Of a DNA stretch of 64,000 nt, positions 14,849-23,059 are shown one piece after another (the stretch's first letter is position 1; each line of letters opens with the position of its first letter). The DNA is from Chloroflexota bacterium (lineage in GTDB: Bacteria; Chloroflexota; Anaerolineae; Anaerolineales; Villigracilaceae): NCBI GenBank assembly GCA_016234485.1, contig JACRBL010000029.1, positions 1 to 64,000 of the forward strand, written 5' to 3'. The translations under genes and the position numbers were made by a program. The notes under the pieces were generated by a model that worked only from the letters and a program-made list of their open reading frames with translations, was not told the origin of the DNA and made no database searches.

Positions 14849-16120
14849 ATGCTTGATATCAACCTCATCCGCGAAACGCCAGACGTTGTCCGCAAGGCCT
14901 TGCGCGACCGGCAGGATGATCCCTCGAAGGTGGATGCCATCATCGAGTTGGACGCGAAACGCCGCAACCTGCTCAACGAAGTGGAAGCGCTCAAAGCCGA
15001 GCGGAATGTCGTCTCGAAAGAGATCGGCAAGATGAAAGACGCGGCCGACCGGGGGGCGAAGATCGAGGCGATGCGCGTTGTCGGCGACAAGATCACGGCG
15101 CTCGATTCGGACGTGGAGGCGGTGGAGGCCGACCTGCGCGCTCTCACGTCTACCCTGCCGAACATCCCCGACCCACGCACGCCCTACGGAAAAGACGACA
15201 GCGAGAACATCGTCATCAAGACGATCGGCGAGCCGCGCCAATTTGACTTTGCCCCCAAACCGCACTGGGACCTCGGCCCTGCGCTCGGCATCATTGACTT
15301 TGAGCGCGGCACCAAACTGACGGGTTCGCGCTTCTATGTGTTGAGCGGACCTGGCGCCCGCCTGCAACGCGCCCTCATCGCGTGGATGTTGGATTTGCAC
15401 ACGCGTCAGGGCTACCGCGAGCAGTATCTCCCCTTTATGGTGCGGACGGCTACCGTCTACGGCGCGGGGCAATTGCCCAAGTTCGCGGATAATCTTTACA
15501 AGGATCACGAGGAAGATCTGTATTTTGTCCCGACTGCGGAAATCCCGCTGACGGGTCTGCATATGGACGAGATCCTCGACGAGGCCGCGTTGCCGAAAAT
15601 GTACACGGCCTACACGCCCTGCTTCCGCCGCGAGAAAATGAGCGCGGGACGCGACGTGCGCGGCATCAAACGCGGACATCAGTTCGACAAGGTGGAAATG
15701 TACATGTATTGCAAGCCCGAAGAATCGGAAGCCCTGCACCAGAAGATGCTGGCTGACGCCGAGCAGACCTGCGCGGAACTGGGCATCCCGTACCGCGTCA
15801 AACAACTCTGCACGGGCGACATCGGCTTTGGTTCCACGATGACCTACGACCTGGAGTTGTGGGCCCCTGGCTGCGACGAGTGGCTGGAAGTCTCCTCGGT
15901 CTCGAATGTGACCGACTTTCAGGCGCGCCGCGCCAACATCAAGTATCGCCCCACGGACGGCGGAAAGACGCGCTTCGTCCACACGCTGAACGGCTCGGGG
16001 TTGGGCCTGCCGCGCACGCTGATCGCCGTCATGGAAAACTATCAGCAAGCCGATGGCTCGATCGTCGTCCCCGAAGTGTTGCGTCCGTGGATGGGTGGGA
16101 TTGATATAATCAGGCCGTAA
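14849..16120 (+). CDS. serS: Serine-tRNA ligase
   Basis: Class II aminoacyl-tRNA synthetase charging tRNA-Ser with serine. The 423 residues contain the N-terminal antiparallel coiled coil that grips the tRNA variable arm (about 30-100), motif 2 ([28 protein letters not shown]) and motif 3 ([14 protein letters not shown]), plus the serine-binding PTAEIPLT segment. Length is typical. The ATG at 14849 has an AAAGGAG site. It is controlled by the T-box leader upstream. All key motifs are intact and the coding region carries no repeat insertion. Confidence 0.97.
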   Translation: MLDINLIRETPDVVRKALRDRQDDPSKVDAIIELDAKRRNLLNEVEALKAERNVVSKEIGKMKDAADRGAKIEAMRVVGDKITALDSDVEAVEADLRALTSTLPNIPDPRTPYGKDDSENIVIKTIGEPRQFDFAPKPHWDLGPALGIIDFERGTKLTGSRFYVLSGPGARLQRALIAWMLDLHTRQGYREQYLPFMVRTATVYGAGQLPKFADNLYKDHEEDLYFVPTAEIPLTGLHMDEILDEAALPKMYTAYTPCFRREKMSAGRDVRGIKRGHQFDKVEMYMYCKPEESEALHQKMLADAEQTCAELGIPYRVKQLCTGDIGFGSTMTYDLELWAPGCDEWLEVSSVSNVTDFQARRANIKYRPTDGGKTRFVHTLNGSGLGLPRTLIAVMENYQQADGSIVVPEVLRPWMGGIDIIRP

Positions 16121-16131
16121 CGGATAGGCAG

Positions 16132-16175
16132 GTTAATACGTATACAGGTAACAAGTACACACGTAGACAGGTACG
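16132..16175. repeat. GTACACAAGTACACAGG-type short-unit repeat
   Basis: Units such as GTATACAGGTAACAAGTACA and CACGTAGACAGGTACGCAC fill the space between serS and the DUF456 gene. Related copies lie at 19147-19181 and 51158-51184. Confidence 0.75.
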
Positions 16176-16207
16176 CACAAAGCTGAACACGAAACACTGG
16201 AACCCTC

Positions 16208-16720
16208 ATGGACCTCGAAACCTTCCTTCAATTCGGCCTGCAAACCATCACCCTCTTTGTCCTGTTCCTGGGATTGCTGGGACTCATCGTCCCCGTTTTC
16301 CCAGGATTGACGGTGATGTGGCTCGCGACAGCGGTCTTTGCCGCCATCCAATTAGCCAATGGACTGATGACGGGCTGGGACTGGTTCCTGTTCGCGCTCA
16401 TCACGCTTCTGATGATCGGCGGCAACATCGTGGACAACCTCATCATCGCATCCAAAATGCGCGGACACGAAATCCCGTGGAAGAACATCCTGCTGTGTTA
16501 CGCGGCGGGCATCATCGTCAGTCTGTTCTTCACGCCGCTGATCGGACTCATCGCCTCCCCCGTCGCGTTGCTGGGACTGGAATACCTGCGCTTCCGCGAT
16601 TGGAAACAGGCGCGCGAATCCATGAAGGTTTTTCTCGTCGGCTGGGGCGCGTCGTTCGCGGCGCGCTTCGGCATCGGCTTTTTGATGATCGTGTTCTGGG
16701 CGTTGTGGGCGTGGGTGTAA
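16208..16720 (+). CDS. DUF456-family membrane protein
   Basis: A 170-residue integral membrane protein with about four helices and the Gly/Pro pattern of DUF456 (LGLLGLIVPVFPGLTVMW near the N-terminus; a DNLIIASKMRGHEIPWK loop). The molecular function of the family is unknown. The ribosome site before the ATG at 16208 is weak. It may be read through from serS, 87 bases upstream, although a repeat intervenes. Confidence 0.85.
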   Translation: MDLETFLQFGLQTITLFVLFLGLLGLIVPVFPGLTVMWLATAVFAAIQLANGLMTGWDWFLFALITLLMIGGNIVDNLIIASKMRGHEIPWKNILLCYAAGIIVSLFFTPLIGLIASPVALLGLEYLRFRDWKQARESMKVFLVGWGASFAARFGIGFLMIVFWALWAWV

Positions 16721-16727
16721 TTGCAAA

Positions 16728-16847
16728 CTTTAACCACAAAGGACACTACGATCACGAAGGAAAACCGCCTGTAAAGATGTAAGCCTGTTCCCTTTGTGTA
16801 CTTCGTGCCCTTCGTGGTTAGGCTCTTTCCTGCAATGTGGAAGAGCC
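16728..16847. repeat. CCACAAAGGACAC dispersed hairpin repeat, copy 1
   Basis: TAACCACAAAGGACAC ... CGTGCCCTTCGTGGTTA, followed by GGCTCTTTCC-TGCAATGT-GGAAGAGCC, a perfect second hairpin. A second copy is at 55246-55350. Confidence 0.85.
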
Positions 16848-16869
16848 TATTAAACCAAAGGAGCATTTC

Positions 16870-17184
16870 ATGGACAGTTTTCTCTTGACCCTGAAAGACA
16901 TCTTCAGCATCTTCGGCTACTTCATCAACGTGGTGGGATTCTTCGTCGTCGGCTTCGGGCTGGGACGGTTCTTCATCGCCTCGTACCCGAAAGGCAATTG
17001 GGAATTGCAGATCGCGCTCGCGCTTGGATTCTTTGGCCTGCTGATCGGCATCACAGTCTTCGCCACGCCTGGCTCGGCGGGCGCGTTCGCCCTCGGCGTG
17101 GGTCTCACTTTCTTTGTGGAAAACCAGAAGAAGGAAGAAGAAGCCAAAGAAAAACCCGCCGAGAAACCAGCGAAGAAGAAATAA
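16870..17184 (+). CDS. Small two-helix membrane protein
   Basis: A 104-residue protein starting MDSFLLTLKDIFSIFGYF with an AAAGGAG site; the in-frame ATG at 16837 lies inside repeat DNA and is rejected. It has an N-terminal membrane segment, two adjacent Gly-rich hydrophobic segments and a Lys/Glu-rich cytosolic tail ending EKPAEKPAKKK. No family is recognised. It stands between two repeat elements. Confidence 0.7.
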   Translation: MDSFLLTLKDIFSIFGYFINVVGFFVVGFGLGRFFIASYPKGNWELQIALALGFFGLLIGITVFATPGSAGAFALGVGLTFFVENQKKEEEAKEKPAEKPAKKK

Positions 17185-17194
17185 CCACCCTCAA

Positions 17195-17284
17195 ATTGAA
17201 TGGGACGCGGAGAACGCGGACGACGCGGATTTAATTCTGCGCCATCCGCGTTCTCCGCGTGCTTCGCGATCCGCATCCAATTCA
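17195..17284. repeat. ACGCGGA dispersed hairpin repeat
   Basis: ATTGAATGGGACGCGGAGAA... faces ...TTCTCCGCGTGCTTCGCG and CCGCATCCAATTCA, so the element is a long imperfect palindrome downstream of the small membrane protein. Confidence 0.8.
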
Positions 17285-17324
17285 GGATTGTGCCGCAGCG
17301 ATCAGCCCCCCTTTGGCAAAATGC

Positions 17325-17358
17325 AGACTTCGGAAGTCTTGTAAACTTCCGAAGTCTG
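17325..17358. repeat. AGACTTCGGAAGTCT double palindrome
   Basis: AGACTTCGGAAGTCT (17325-17339) and AACTTCCGAAGTCT (17344-17357). The same pair, in opposite order, is in frame inside the acyl-CoA synthetase gene at 42343-42375. Confidence 0.85.
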
Positions 17359-17365
17359 TTGGCAA

Positions 17366-17848
17366 TTACTGATGGCTGAAATACGCTTCCAGCATCAGCA
17401 GGTTTTTCTCGCCTGCGCGTTGCACGACGGCCAGGTAATTTTCCATCGAGGAAACTTCCTCCACCTGTTCGGCCACGAACCATTGCAGGAAGTTCTGCGA
17501 AGCGTAATCCTTTTCCGTAATGGACAAATCCACCATCGCGTAGATCTGCCTCGTCACTTCCTTTTCCCAGTCCACGGCCATTTTGAAGGCCTCCTCCGCC
17601 GAAGCCACGTCATACTTCGGCGCGGCAATGGCGGGAATGTTCACAGGCGCGCCCACTTCATTCAGATGATCGAAAAACTTCATGGCGTGTTCGCGCTCTT
17701 CCTCGGCCTGCTTCTTGAACAACTCCGCCAGTTTCTTCAAAGCCTGTCCATCGAAATATGCCGAGAGTTGCAGGTACTGGTTCGACGCGCCCAGTTCATT
17801 TCCGATCTGGGCATTCATGAGATCGCTCATTGCTTTACTGATTTGCAT
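17366..17848 (-). CDS. ftnA: Ferritin (FtnA-like)
   Basis: A 160-residue non-haem ferritin that oxidises Fe(II) and stores iron in a 24-subunit shell. Ferroxidase ligands are recognisable: Glu in NAQIGNELGAS, the EEEREHA motif (Glu and His), Glu in the DWEKEV helix, and the AEQVEE segment. Length and the four-helix layout match bacterial FtnA. Start at 17848 has an AAAAGGAG site. It is monocistronic, flanked by repeats. It may buffer iron for the nearby haem-rich NrfHA system, which is only a contextual suggestion. Confidence 0.93.
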   Translation of the reverse strand: MQISKAMSDLMNAQIGNELGASNQYLQLSAYFDGQALKKLAELFKKQAEEEREHAMKFFDHLNEVGAPVNIPAIAAPKYDVASAEEAFKMAVDWEKEVTRQIYAMVDLSITEKDYASQNFLQWFVAEQVEEVSSMENYLAVVQRAGEKNLLMLEAYFSHQ

Positions 17849-17906
17849 AGGAGACTCCTTTTCAAATTTTAGTAAATCACGGTTTTACAAAAACACTCAT
17901 GGCAAC

Positions 17907-18056
17907 CGTCATTGCGAGCGTTCGTTGCGACACTTGCCCCACCTGCACTGCACCAAACGCAGTGCGGTGCAAGTGTGGCGGGCAGCGCCAGGGAGCAATC
18001 CCCTCCTTGACGCGGGGACTGCTTCGTCGGGAAAACCGCCCTCCTCGCAGCGACGG
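17907..18056. repeat. CATTGCGAG dispersed repeat, copy 4 (longest)
   Basis: CCGTCATTGCGAGCGTTC ... CCTCCTCGCAGCGACGG with CTGCACTGCACCAAACGCAG and GACTGCTTCGTCGG modules. It fills the gap between ferritin and the M42 peptidase. Confidence 0.85.
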
Positions 18057-18102
18057 AGGCATCTGTGATTTACTGATTAAGTATACAACCATCCGACAAA
18101 AT

Positions 18103-19089
18103 TTATCGAAGGAACGCGGCCAGCAACTTGCCCGCGTTTTTCACGTCATCCAAATCCACCATCTCCGAGGGCGAGTGCAAATGTCGCACGGGGATGGCGA
18201 TCCCTCCCGCTTGCGCGCCCAGCCCCGTGATCTGCATCTTGGCCGCGTCCGTGCCGCCCATTTCCATCACCTCGAACTGATGCGGGATGCGATTCTTCTC
18301 CGCCAGTCGCGTCATCTCTTGCACGATGCGCGCATCCGAGATCACGCCCGCGTCCTTCACCTTGATGGCGGGGCCGCCTCCGAGGGCGATGGGATTCCGC
18401 TCGCGCGTGTTCGGCACGTCGCTCGCGGGGGTCACGTCCAGCGCCAACCCGACCTCTGGATCAATGCCATATGACGCGGGACCCGCGCCGCGCGTCCCCA
18501 CCTCCTCCTGGACGGTGAACACATACCAGATCTCGTTCTTTCCCGACTTGAGGCGGGTGAGGCTTTCGACGAGCAACGCCACGCCGACGCGGTCATCCAG
18601 CGCGCGCGCCACCACGCGATTTCCCAAATCTTGAAACTCGGTATCGAACACGGCCACGTCCCCCACTTTGACGGGACAATCCCTGTCGCTGGTCGCGCCT
18701 GTGTCAATGAAATACCTGTCCAGGCTGGGAGCGCGATCTTTCATCTCGGCCTCGCGCTCCAACGCGATGACGCCGCGCGCGCCGTTGAGGAACTTCACGC
18801 GCGTCGCCAATCTGCGGTGCGGACTGAGTCCGCCCAACGCGCTGAAGCGCGCGAAGCCGTTCGCGTCCACGTGCGAGACGATGACGCCGATCTCGTCCAT
18901 GTGCGCGGCCAGCATGATGCGCTTGCCGTCTTTGGCTTTTTTGCCTTTACGCGCGATCAGGTTGCCGAGCGCGTCCACGCGCATCTCGTCCGCGTAGGGT
19001 TGGATCATCGTCTGGATCGCCGCGCGGATCTCGTCTTCGCGGCCAGAGGGAGCGGAAATTTGGGTGAGGGTTTTGAGGAGGGTTTTCAT
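18103..19089 (-). CDS. M42-family metallo-aminopeptidase
   Basis: A 328-residue dinuclear metal aminopeptidase of the M42 (glutamyl aminopeptidase/tetrahedral TET) family, cytosolic. Metal and catalytic residues are visible: AAHMDEIG (His63, Asp65), the bridging Asp in ALDDRVG, the catalytic Glu pair in FTVQEEVGTRGA, Asp in LALDVTPASD, and the final His in VRHLHSPSE. The ATG at 19089 (MKTLLKTLTQISAPSGRE) is preferred to one at 19107. It is the last gene of a minus-strand cluster holding three M42 enzymes. Confidence 0.92.
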   Translation of the reverse strand: MKTLLKTLTQISAPSGREDEIRAAIQTMIQPYADEMRVDALGNLIARKGKKAKDGKRIMLAAHMDEIGVIVSHVDANGFARFSALGGLSPHRRLATRVKFLNGARGVIALEREAEMKDRAPSLDRYFIDTGATSDRDCPVKVGDVAVFDTEFQDLGNRVVARALDDRVGVALLVESLTRLKSGKNEIWYVFTVQEEVGTRGAGPASYGIDPEVGLALDVTPASDVPNTRERNPIALGGGPAIKVKDAGVISDARIVQEMTRLAEKNRIPHQFEVMEMGGTDAAKMQITGLGAQAGGIAIPVRHLHSPSEMVDLDDVKNAGKLLAAFLR

Positions 19090-19117
19090 GGAAATCCTGG
19101 AATGCAAGGATGAAGGA

Positions 19118-19181
19118 TGAATGCGTATTACGTATTGCGTGTTCCGTGTGTACTTGTGTATTTGTGTACCTGTCTACGTTA
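19118..19181. repeat. Composite short-unit repeat between peptidase genes
   Basis: GCGTATTACGTATTGCGTG units followed by TGTACTTGTGTATTTGTGTA and CCTGTCTACG. The TAG stop region of the S51-like gene at 19174 is contributed by this repeat. Confidence 0.75.
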
Positions 19182-19890
19182 ATCCCACTTCCTCGCCCAC
19201 GCGGAAAACCTGCTTTCCTTCGCGAGTGTAGCGAGAAACGGTTTTGTGTCCATGCACGCGCCACTCCCCGCCGAGTTTCCCGATGAGCGCGGTTTCTTCG
19301 TCAATGCCCAGGAGGGATTCGCCTTTTTTCAATCGTTTTGTGAGCGCGGTGATGAACGGTCTCCAAATGGCAGGGATGGAGTCGAAGTGCGGGAGAATGA
19401 ATGTGGCAGGCGCAAGTCCAAATGCCTCGCGCGTCCCAAAGCCCGCGCGGCGGAAATCGGGCATGGACTTGGCGAGGATCATCGCGCCCGCCGAACATCC
19501 CGCGTAAGACGCGCCGCGCCCGAAAGCCTTTTGCGCCGCGTCCCAGGCGCGGCTTCCATTCATCGTCTGGTAAAGATAGTTCGGGTCGCCGCCAGAGAAG
19601 TAGATCAAGTCGGCAGATTCGATGGCAGACGCGTGCGTGTCGTCGTCCGCGGAGACTCGGTCAATGACGGGGAGCGACTTCACGTCCGCGCCGAGGCGGG
19701 TGAAATGCTCCTCGCCCATGCGCATCCAGCGTCCCCACGAACGCTCGCCCTCGCGTCCCGAAGCGGTCGGCAGGCAGACCACGCGCGGGACGCGGCCGTC
19801 TGCGTTGCAATTCGCGAGGAGGAACTTATCCACCTCATCCATCACGGAGAGATATTCGCCAGAGCCGAGCAGAGCAATGAGTCCATTCAT
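19174..19890 (-). CDS. S51/cyanophycinase-like type 1 glutamine amidotransferase-fold peptidase
   Basis: A 238-residue protein of the peptidase S51 (dipeptidase E/cyanophycinase-like) fold. The nucleophile elbow is YAGCSAGAM, with the serine in the G-x-S-A-G-A pattern, and the preceding DLIYFSGGDPNYL loop is characteristic. Start at 19890 has an AGAGG site. The substrate is not predictable; relatives cleave Asp-peptides or cyanophycin. It lies between two M42 aminopeptidase genes, suggesting a peptide-utilisation cluster. Its C-terminal codons run into a short-unit repeat. Confidence 0.82.
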   Translation of the reverse strand: MNGLIALLGSGEYLSVMDEVDKFLLANCNADGRVPRVVCLPTASGREGERSWGRWMRMGEEHFTRLGADVKSLPVIDRVSADDDTHASAIESADLIYFSGGDPNYLYQTMNGSRAWDAAQKAFGRGASYAGCSAGAMILAKSMPDFRRAGFGTREAFGLAPATFILPHFDSIPAIWRPFITALTKRLKKGESLLGIDEETALIGKLGGEWRVHGHKTVSRYTREGKQVFRVGEEVGLT

Positions 19891-19923
19891 GGGAACCTCT
19901 AAAGAAAAATGAAAAAAAAGCTC

Positions 19924-20976
19924 TTACCGTTTCAATAAGGCGGGCGTCATTCGACTCACCCCCGCGTGGATCAGTCGCAACGTATTCTGCCAATCGCTGA
20001 CGCGCGCAAGGCCGACGGGGGTGTGGGCGTATCTTCCAGGGACGGAGATGGAGAGCGCGGGGATGCCTTCGAGGCGCTGGTGCATCGCGCCCGCGTCGGT
20101 GCCGCCGCCGCCAGGTTGACGGAACTGATACGGGATGCCGAGCGCGTCGCCCGTTTCGGCGAAGTGACGAATTAGGCGCTGACTGGGTAACGTGTCCGCG
20201 TCGGCGATGTAGATGGCGGGGCCGCGATCCAATTTGGTGTTGTAGGCCACGTTCTCGCGGCCATCGTAGGCGGGCAGGTCGCGGGCGGGAGTCGAGTCTA
20301 CGGCGAGGGCGAGATCGGGCGCGAGCGCGTGAGCCGCGACGGTGGCGCCGCGCAGACCGACCTCCTCCTGCACGGTGAAGGCCAGCAGGAGTTCGATGTG
20401 CGCGGGCGCGTGTTTCAAAATTTCGATTAGGGTCGCCACGCCGAGGCGGTCGTCGAGCGCTTTCGAGAAAAGCGAGTCGCCTGTGCGGCGGAATTTGGTG
20501 GCGAAGCCAACGCGGTCGCCCACCTGCGCCTTGGCGCCTTTGCCCGCGTCGAGACGCAAAGAATCGAGCGACACTTTTCGGCTTCGTTCATCGGCTTCGC
20601 TCAGGTGGATGGGTTTCATGCCGATCACCGCGGGGATGCGATTCTTGCCGATGAAGACCGACTTGCCCGCCACGTACGCCAAATCCACGCCGCCGACTCG
20701 ATCAAAGCGATAGATGCCGTCGCCTTCGTCCGCGACCACCATGAAGCCGATCTCGTCCATGTGCGCGGCCAGCAGGACTTTGAGCGCGTTCCGCTTCGAG
20801 GCGCGTTTCCGCACGAGGACGTTTCCGAGCGCGTCCACGCGGACTTCGTCGGCGAGGGGCGTGACTTGTTCGAGAACGATCTTTCGCACTTCGCCTTCAT
20901 CGCCAGAGACGGCGATTGCGTTGCAGAGACGTTCGAGGAGTTTCAGTTGGGGGGAGGAGATTTTGAGGGAGGTCAT
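19924..20976 (-). CDS. M42-family metallo-aminopeptidase (second paralogue)
   Basis: A 350-residue M42 enzyme with all metal-site motifs: LAAHMDEIGFMV, ALDDRLGVATL, FTVQEEVGLRGATV, AVDSTPARD, and the C-terminal GRYAHTPV histidine. A Gly-rich QPGGGGTDAGAM loop replaces the MGGTDA of the first paralogue. The ATG at 20976 is embedded in an ACTGATGACTGAT-type repeat and has no ribosome site, so initiation here depends on repeat sequence or on coupling to the gene upstream. It is only about 33 bases from the S51-like gene. Confidence 0.9.
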   Translation of the reverse strand: MTSLKISSPQLKLLERLCNAIAVSGDEGEVRKIVLEQVTPLADEVRVDALGNVLVRKRASKRNALKVLLAAHMDEIGFMVVADEGDGIYRFDRVGGVDLAYVAGKSVFIGKNRIPAVIGMKPIHLSEADERSRKVSLDSLRLDAGKGAKAQVGDRVGFATKFRRTGDSLFSKALDDRLGVATLIEILKHAPAHIELLLAFTVQEEVGLRGATVAAHALAPDLALAVDSTPARDLPAYDGRENVAYNTKLDRGPAIYIADADTLPSQRLIRHFAETGDALGIPYQFRQPGGGGTDAGAMHQRLEGIPALSISVPGRYAHTPVGLARVSDWQNTLRLIHAGVSRMTPALLKR

Positions 20977-21078
20977 CAGTTATCAGTTTTCAGCGATCAG
21001 TCATCAGTGGGGGGGCGCTTCGTATTGCGTATTACGTATTGCGTGTGTACTGCTCTCTGTTCTCTACTCTCTACTCAT
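20976..21078. repeat. Composite repeat: CAGTTATCAG, GTATTACGTATTG and CTCTACTCTC units
   Basis: Three unit types in tandem: ATCAGTTATCAGTTTTCAGC, CGTATTGCGTATTACGTATT, and CTCTGTTCTCTACTCTCTAC. It separates the membrane-protein stop from the second M42 start and supplies both the stop codon of the former and the start codon of the latter. Confidence 0.8.
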
Positions 21079-23059
21079 CTGGTACTAACACCACAAAATC
21101 ACCCTCAGGAAACTCGGCGATGATTTTGTATTCGCGCAGCATGGGGATGCTGACGCGTTTGGCCCAGGCGTTGTTTTCTTCGGCGAAGGGATCGTCGCGC
21201 GTCTGGATTTGACGGGGCGGCGTGGGCGCGATGATGAGCGCGTATTTGTGGGCGGCGATGTCGGCGTGGAATTTGTCTATCAGCGGGCGATAGTTGCTCA
21301 TGGCAAATTCCATCAGGTCAATGTTATCGTATTCTGGGACGAGGGGAACGCCTGTGATGTAGCCAAATGTCAAAAGTTGGCGCTGGGAGATGAAGAGGAC
21401 TTGTCCGCCGTCCGCGACGGTTTCGTCTACGAGTTGTTGGAGTTTGGCGAGCGAGTCTTCGTGACGGTCGCGGGCGGGGAGGGCGGGGTAGGTTTGCGAA
21501 ACGGTGAAAAACGTCAGCGCGAGGATGGCGAGGAAAACTGTCAGCGGGGAAAAGGCTTGGGGCGACGCGTCCCGCGAAACGTCGGGAGTGAAGCGATCTG
21601 TCAGGAGGGTGAGTCCGATGACGAGGGAGAGGGTCAGGTAGCCGTCCAGATTATGCAGGTTGCTCCCGCCGCCGATCTTGGCGCTGACGATGAATCCGCC
21701 CACGAGCAAAACGAGCATCATGGAGACGAGGCCCGCGACGCGAATCCAATGCCAGTGGTTTTGGCGGAGGTGCGTACCCATGAGGAGGATGAGGGGCGCG
21801 GTCATCAGGATGCCCGCGGGCAGGATGCCGAGGGGTTGGAGCGCGCTGGGGAAGAGGCGATACCAGAGACGCAGTTGCCAGAAGGCGGCGTTGAACATTT
21901 CGGGCGAAACGTTTGAGATGGAGAAGTACCACTGGCGCGCGGCGTAGGCGGACGCGAGGCCGAGGATGGCGTAGAGGGCGGGAGGGGCGAGGTAGCGGAG
22001 GAGATTTTTCTTGAACGGCGTTTCGAGCAGATAGAGCGCGATGGCGAGCATGGCGGGGATGGGCATCCAGTTGACGCGGCTGATGCCTGCCCAGAACGAC
22101 GCGACGAGGAGCGCGAGGATGGAGGGGATGGGGCGATTGGGATGATAGAAGGCGAGGACGGGGATCGCGGCGAGGAGGAGGTAAAAGTAAACGGGACCTT
22201 GCAGGAGGTAGAGCGTTCCGCAGAGGAAGAGGACGAGCCAGAGAGTCCAGTTTTGTTTTGCTGGAGCAACGCGGCGAAGCGCGAGCGCGGATGTTAACGC
22301 GGGGAGAATGAAGGTGAGGGAATATTCCCAGAGACGTTCAACGAAGAGCGAGGGATTGGGCAAGAGCAGGGGAACCGCTTCCACGACGTAGCGGCTGAGG
22401 TCTTGATAGAAGGGCGGGAGGGAGAGTCCGTAGTAACGCTCGGAGAGGAGCAGGGAGGCGTGGTAGAAACGCGTCCCTTCCGACCAGCCGCGCGAGAAGG
22501 GGGAGAGGGAGAGTAATTGGAGATTGGTAATTAGTTGGTAAAGGGAGGAGAGGAGGATGAAGGAGAGGAGGAAGGAAGGCCAGGATTGAGGGAAGGGTTT
22601 GGAGGAGAGGAGGAAGGTGAGGAGGATGCTGACGACGAAAATGAGGAGGAAACGCGCGGGGAGGGGTTGGAAGGTTTGGGCGAGGGGGCTGAGGAGGAGG
22701 AAGATAAAAAGCCCTGCCAGAAGGGAGATGGAGATGGATTGAGGGATGCGAGATAGGAGATAGGAGATAGCCGACGAAGGTCGGCTTTGTAATGGTAGAG
22801 GCGATTCCCTGGCACCGCCCGCCAGGGCAGGTGTCAATCGCCCCATCCCCCACGCGAAAACTAGAAACGCGAGCGCCAGCCCTGCGACGGCGAAGACGAG
22901 CAGGGTGCGGCGCCAGAACACAAACAAAACTCCCCCCGATCCGAGATGAATGGCAAGCCAGAATGTGAGTAGCGATGCGAGAATTAAGACGAGCCGCAAG
23001 AACCAGCGCGGAGATGCCTCGGCCAGCCTGCGACTCAGCGCGGCGAGTCCGTCAGTCAT
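21071..23059 (-). CDS. Large polytopic membrane protein (GT-C-like topology)
   Basis: A 662-residue protein with about 13 hydrophobic helices and a C-terminal soluble region of about 130 residues that includes VLFISQRQLLTFGYITG and AHKYALIIAPTPPRQIQ. The topology suggests a GT-C-type glycosyltransferase or lipid-linked sugar enzyme, but no diagnostic Asp/Glu loop is certain, so the function is unassigned. Its start overlaps the preceding M42 stop by eight bases. Two stretches are repeat-derived and in frame: RLTPALAGGARES...YLLSRIP (22745-22842) and NYQ-type residues near 22504-22540. It is probably co-expressed with the peptidases. Confidence 0.7.
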   Translation of the reverse strand: MTDGLAALSRRLAEASPRWFLRLVLILASLLTFWLAIHLGSGGVLFVFWRRTLLVFAVAGLALAFLVFAWGMGRLTPALAGGARESPLPLQSRPSSAISYLLSRIPQSISISLLAGLFIFLLLSPLAQTFQPLPARFLLIFVVSILLTFLLSSKPFPQSWPSFLLSFILLSSLYQLITNLQLLSLSPFSRGWSEGTRFYHASLLLSERYYGLSLPPFYQDLSRYVVEAVPLLLPNPSLFVERLWEYSLTFILPALTSALALRRVAPAKQNWTLWLVLFLCGTLYLLQGPVYFYLLLAAIPVLAFYHPNRPIPSILALLVASFWAGISRVNWMPIPAMLAIALYLLETPFKKNLLRYLAPPALYAILGLASAYAARQWYFSISNVSPEMFNAAFWQLRLWYRLFPSALQPLGILPAGILMTAPLILLMGTHLRQNHWHWIRVAGLVSMMLVLLVGGFIVSAKIGGGSNLHNLDGYLTLSLVIGLTLLTDRFTPDVSRDASPQAFSPLTVFLAILALTFFTVSQTYPALPARDRHEDSLAKLQQLVDETVADGGQVLFISQRQLLTFGYITGVPLVPEYDNIDLMEFAMSNYRPLIDKFHADIAAHKYALIIAPTPPRQIQTRDDPFAEENNAWAKRVSIPMLREYKIIAEFPEGDFVVLVPDE
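22504..22540 (-). repeat. In-frame TTGGTAATTAGTTGG repeat in the membrane protein gene
   Basis: Units TTGGAGATTGGTAATTAG-TTGG are read in frame on the minus strand as NQLITNLQLL, in a hydrophobic region. Related to the CAATAGC/CAATCGC units at 1178-1208 and 2857-2877. Confidence 0.7.
22745..22842 (-). repeat. In-frame composite of three repeat families
   Basis: GAGATAGGAGATAGGAGATAG, then the palindrome GCCGACGAAGGTCGGC (22768-22783), then TCCCTGGCACCGCCCGCCAG-GGCAGGTGTC, a module also found in the CATTGCGAG elements. The stretch is open in the gene frame. Confidence 0.75.

Noticed and set aside
14459..16048. 529-residue open frame on the minus strand opposite serS
   Set aside because: It is antisense to serS and its T-box leader; composition is Arg/His-rich like other antisense shadows in this GC-rich genome and no domain is visible.
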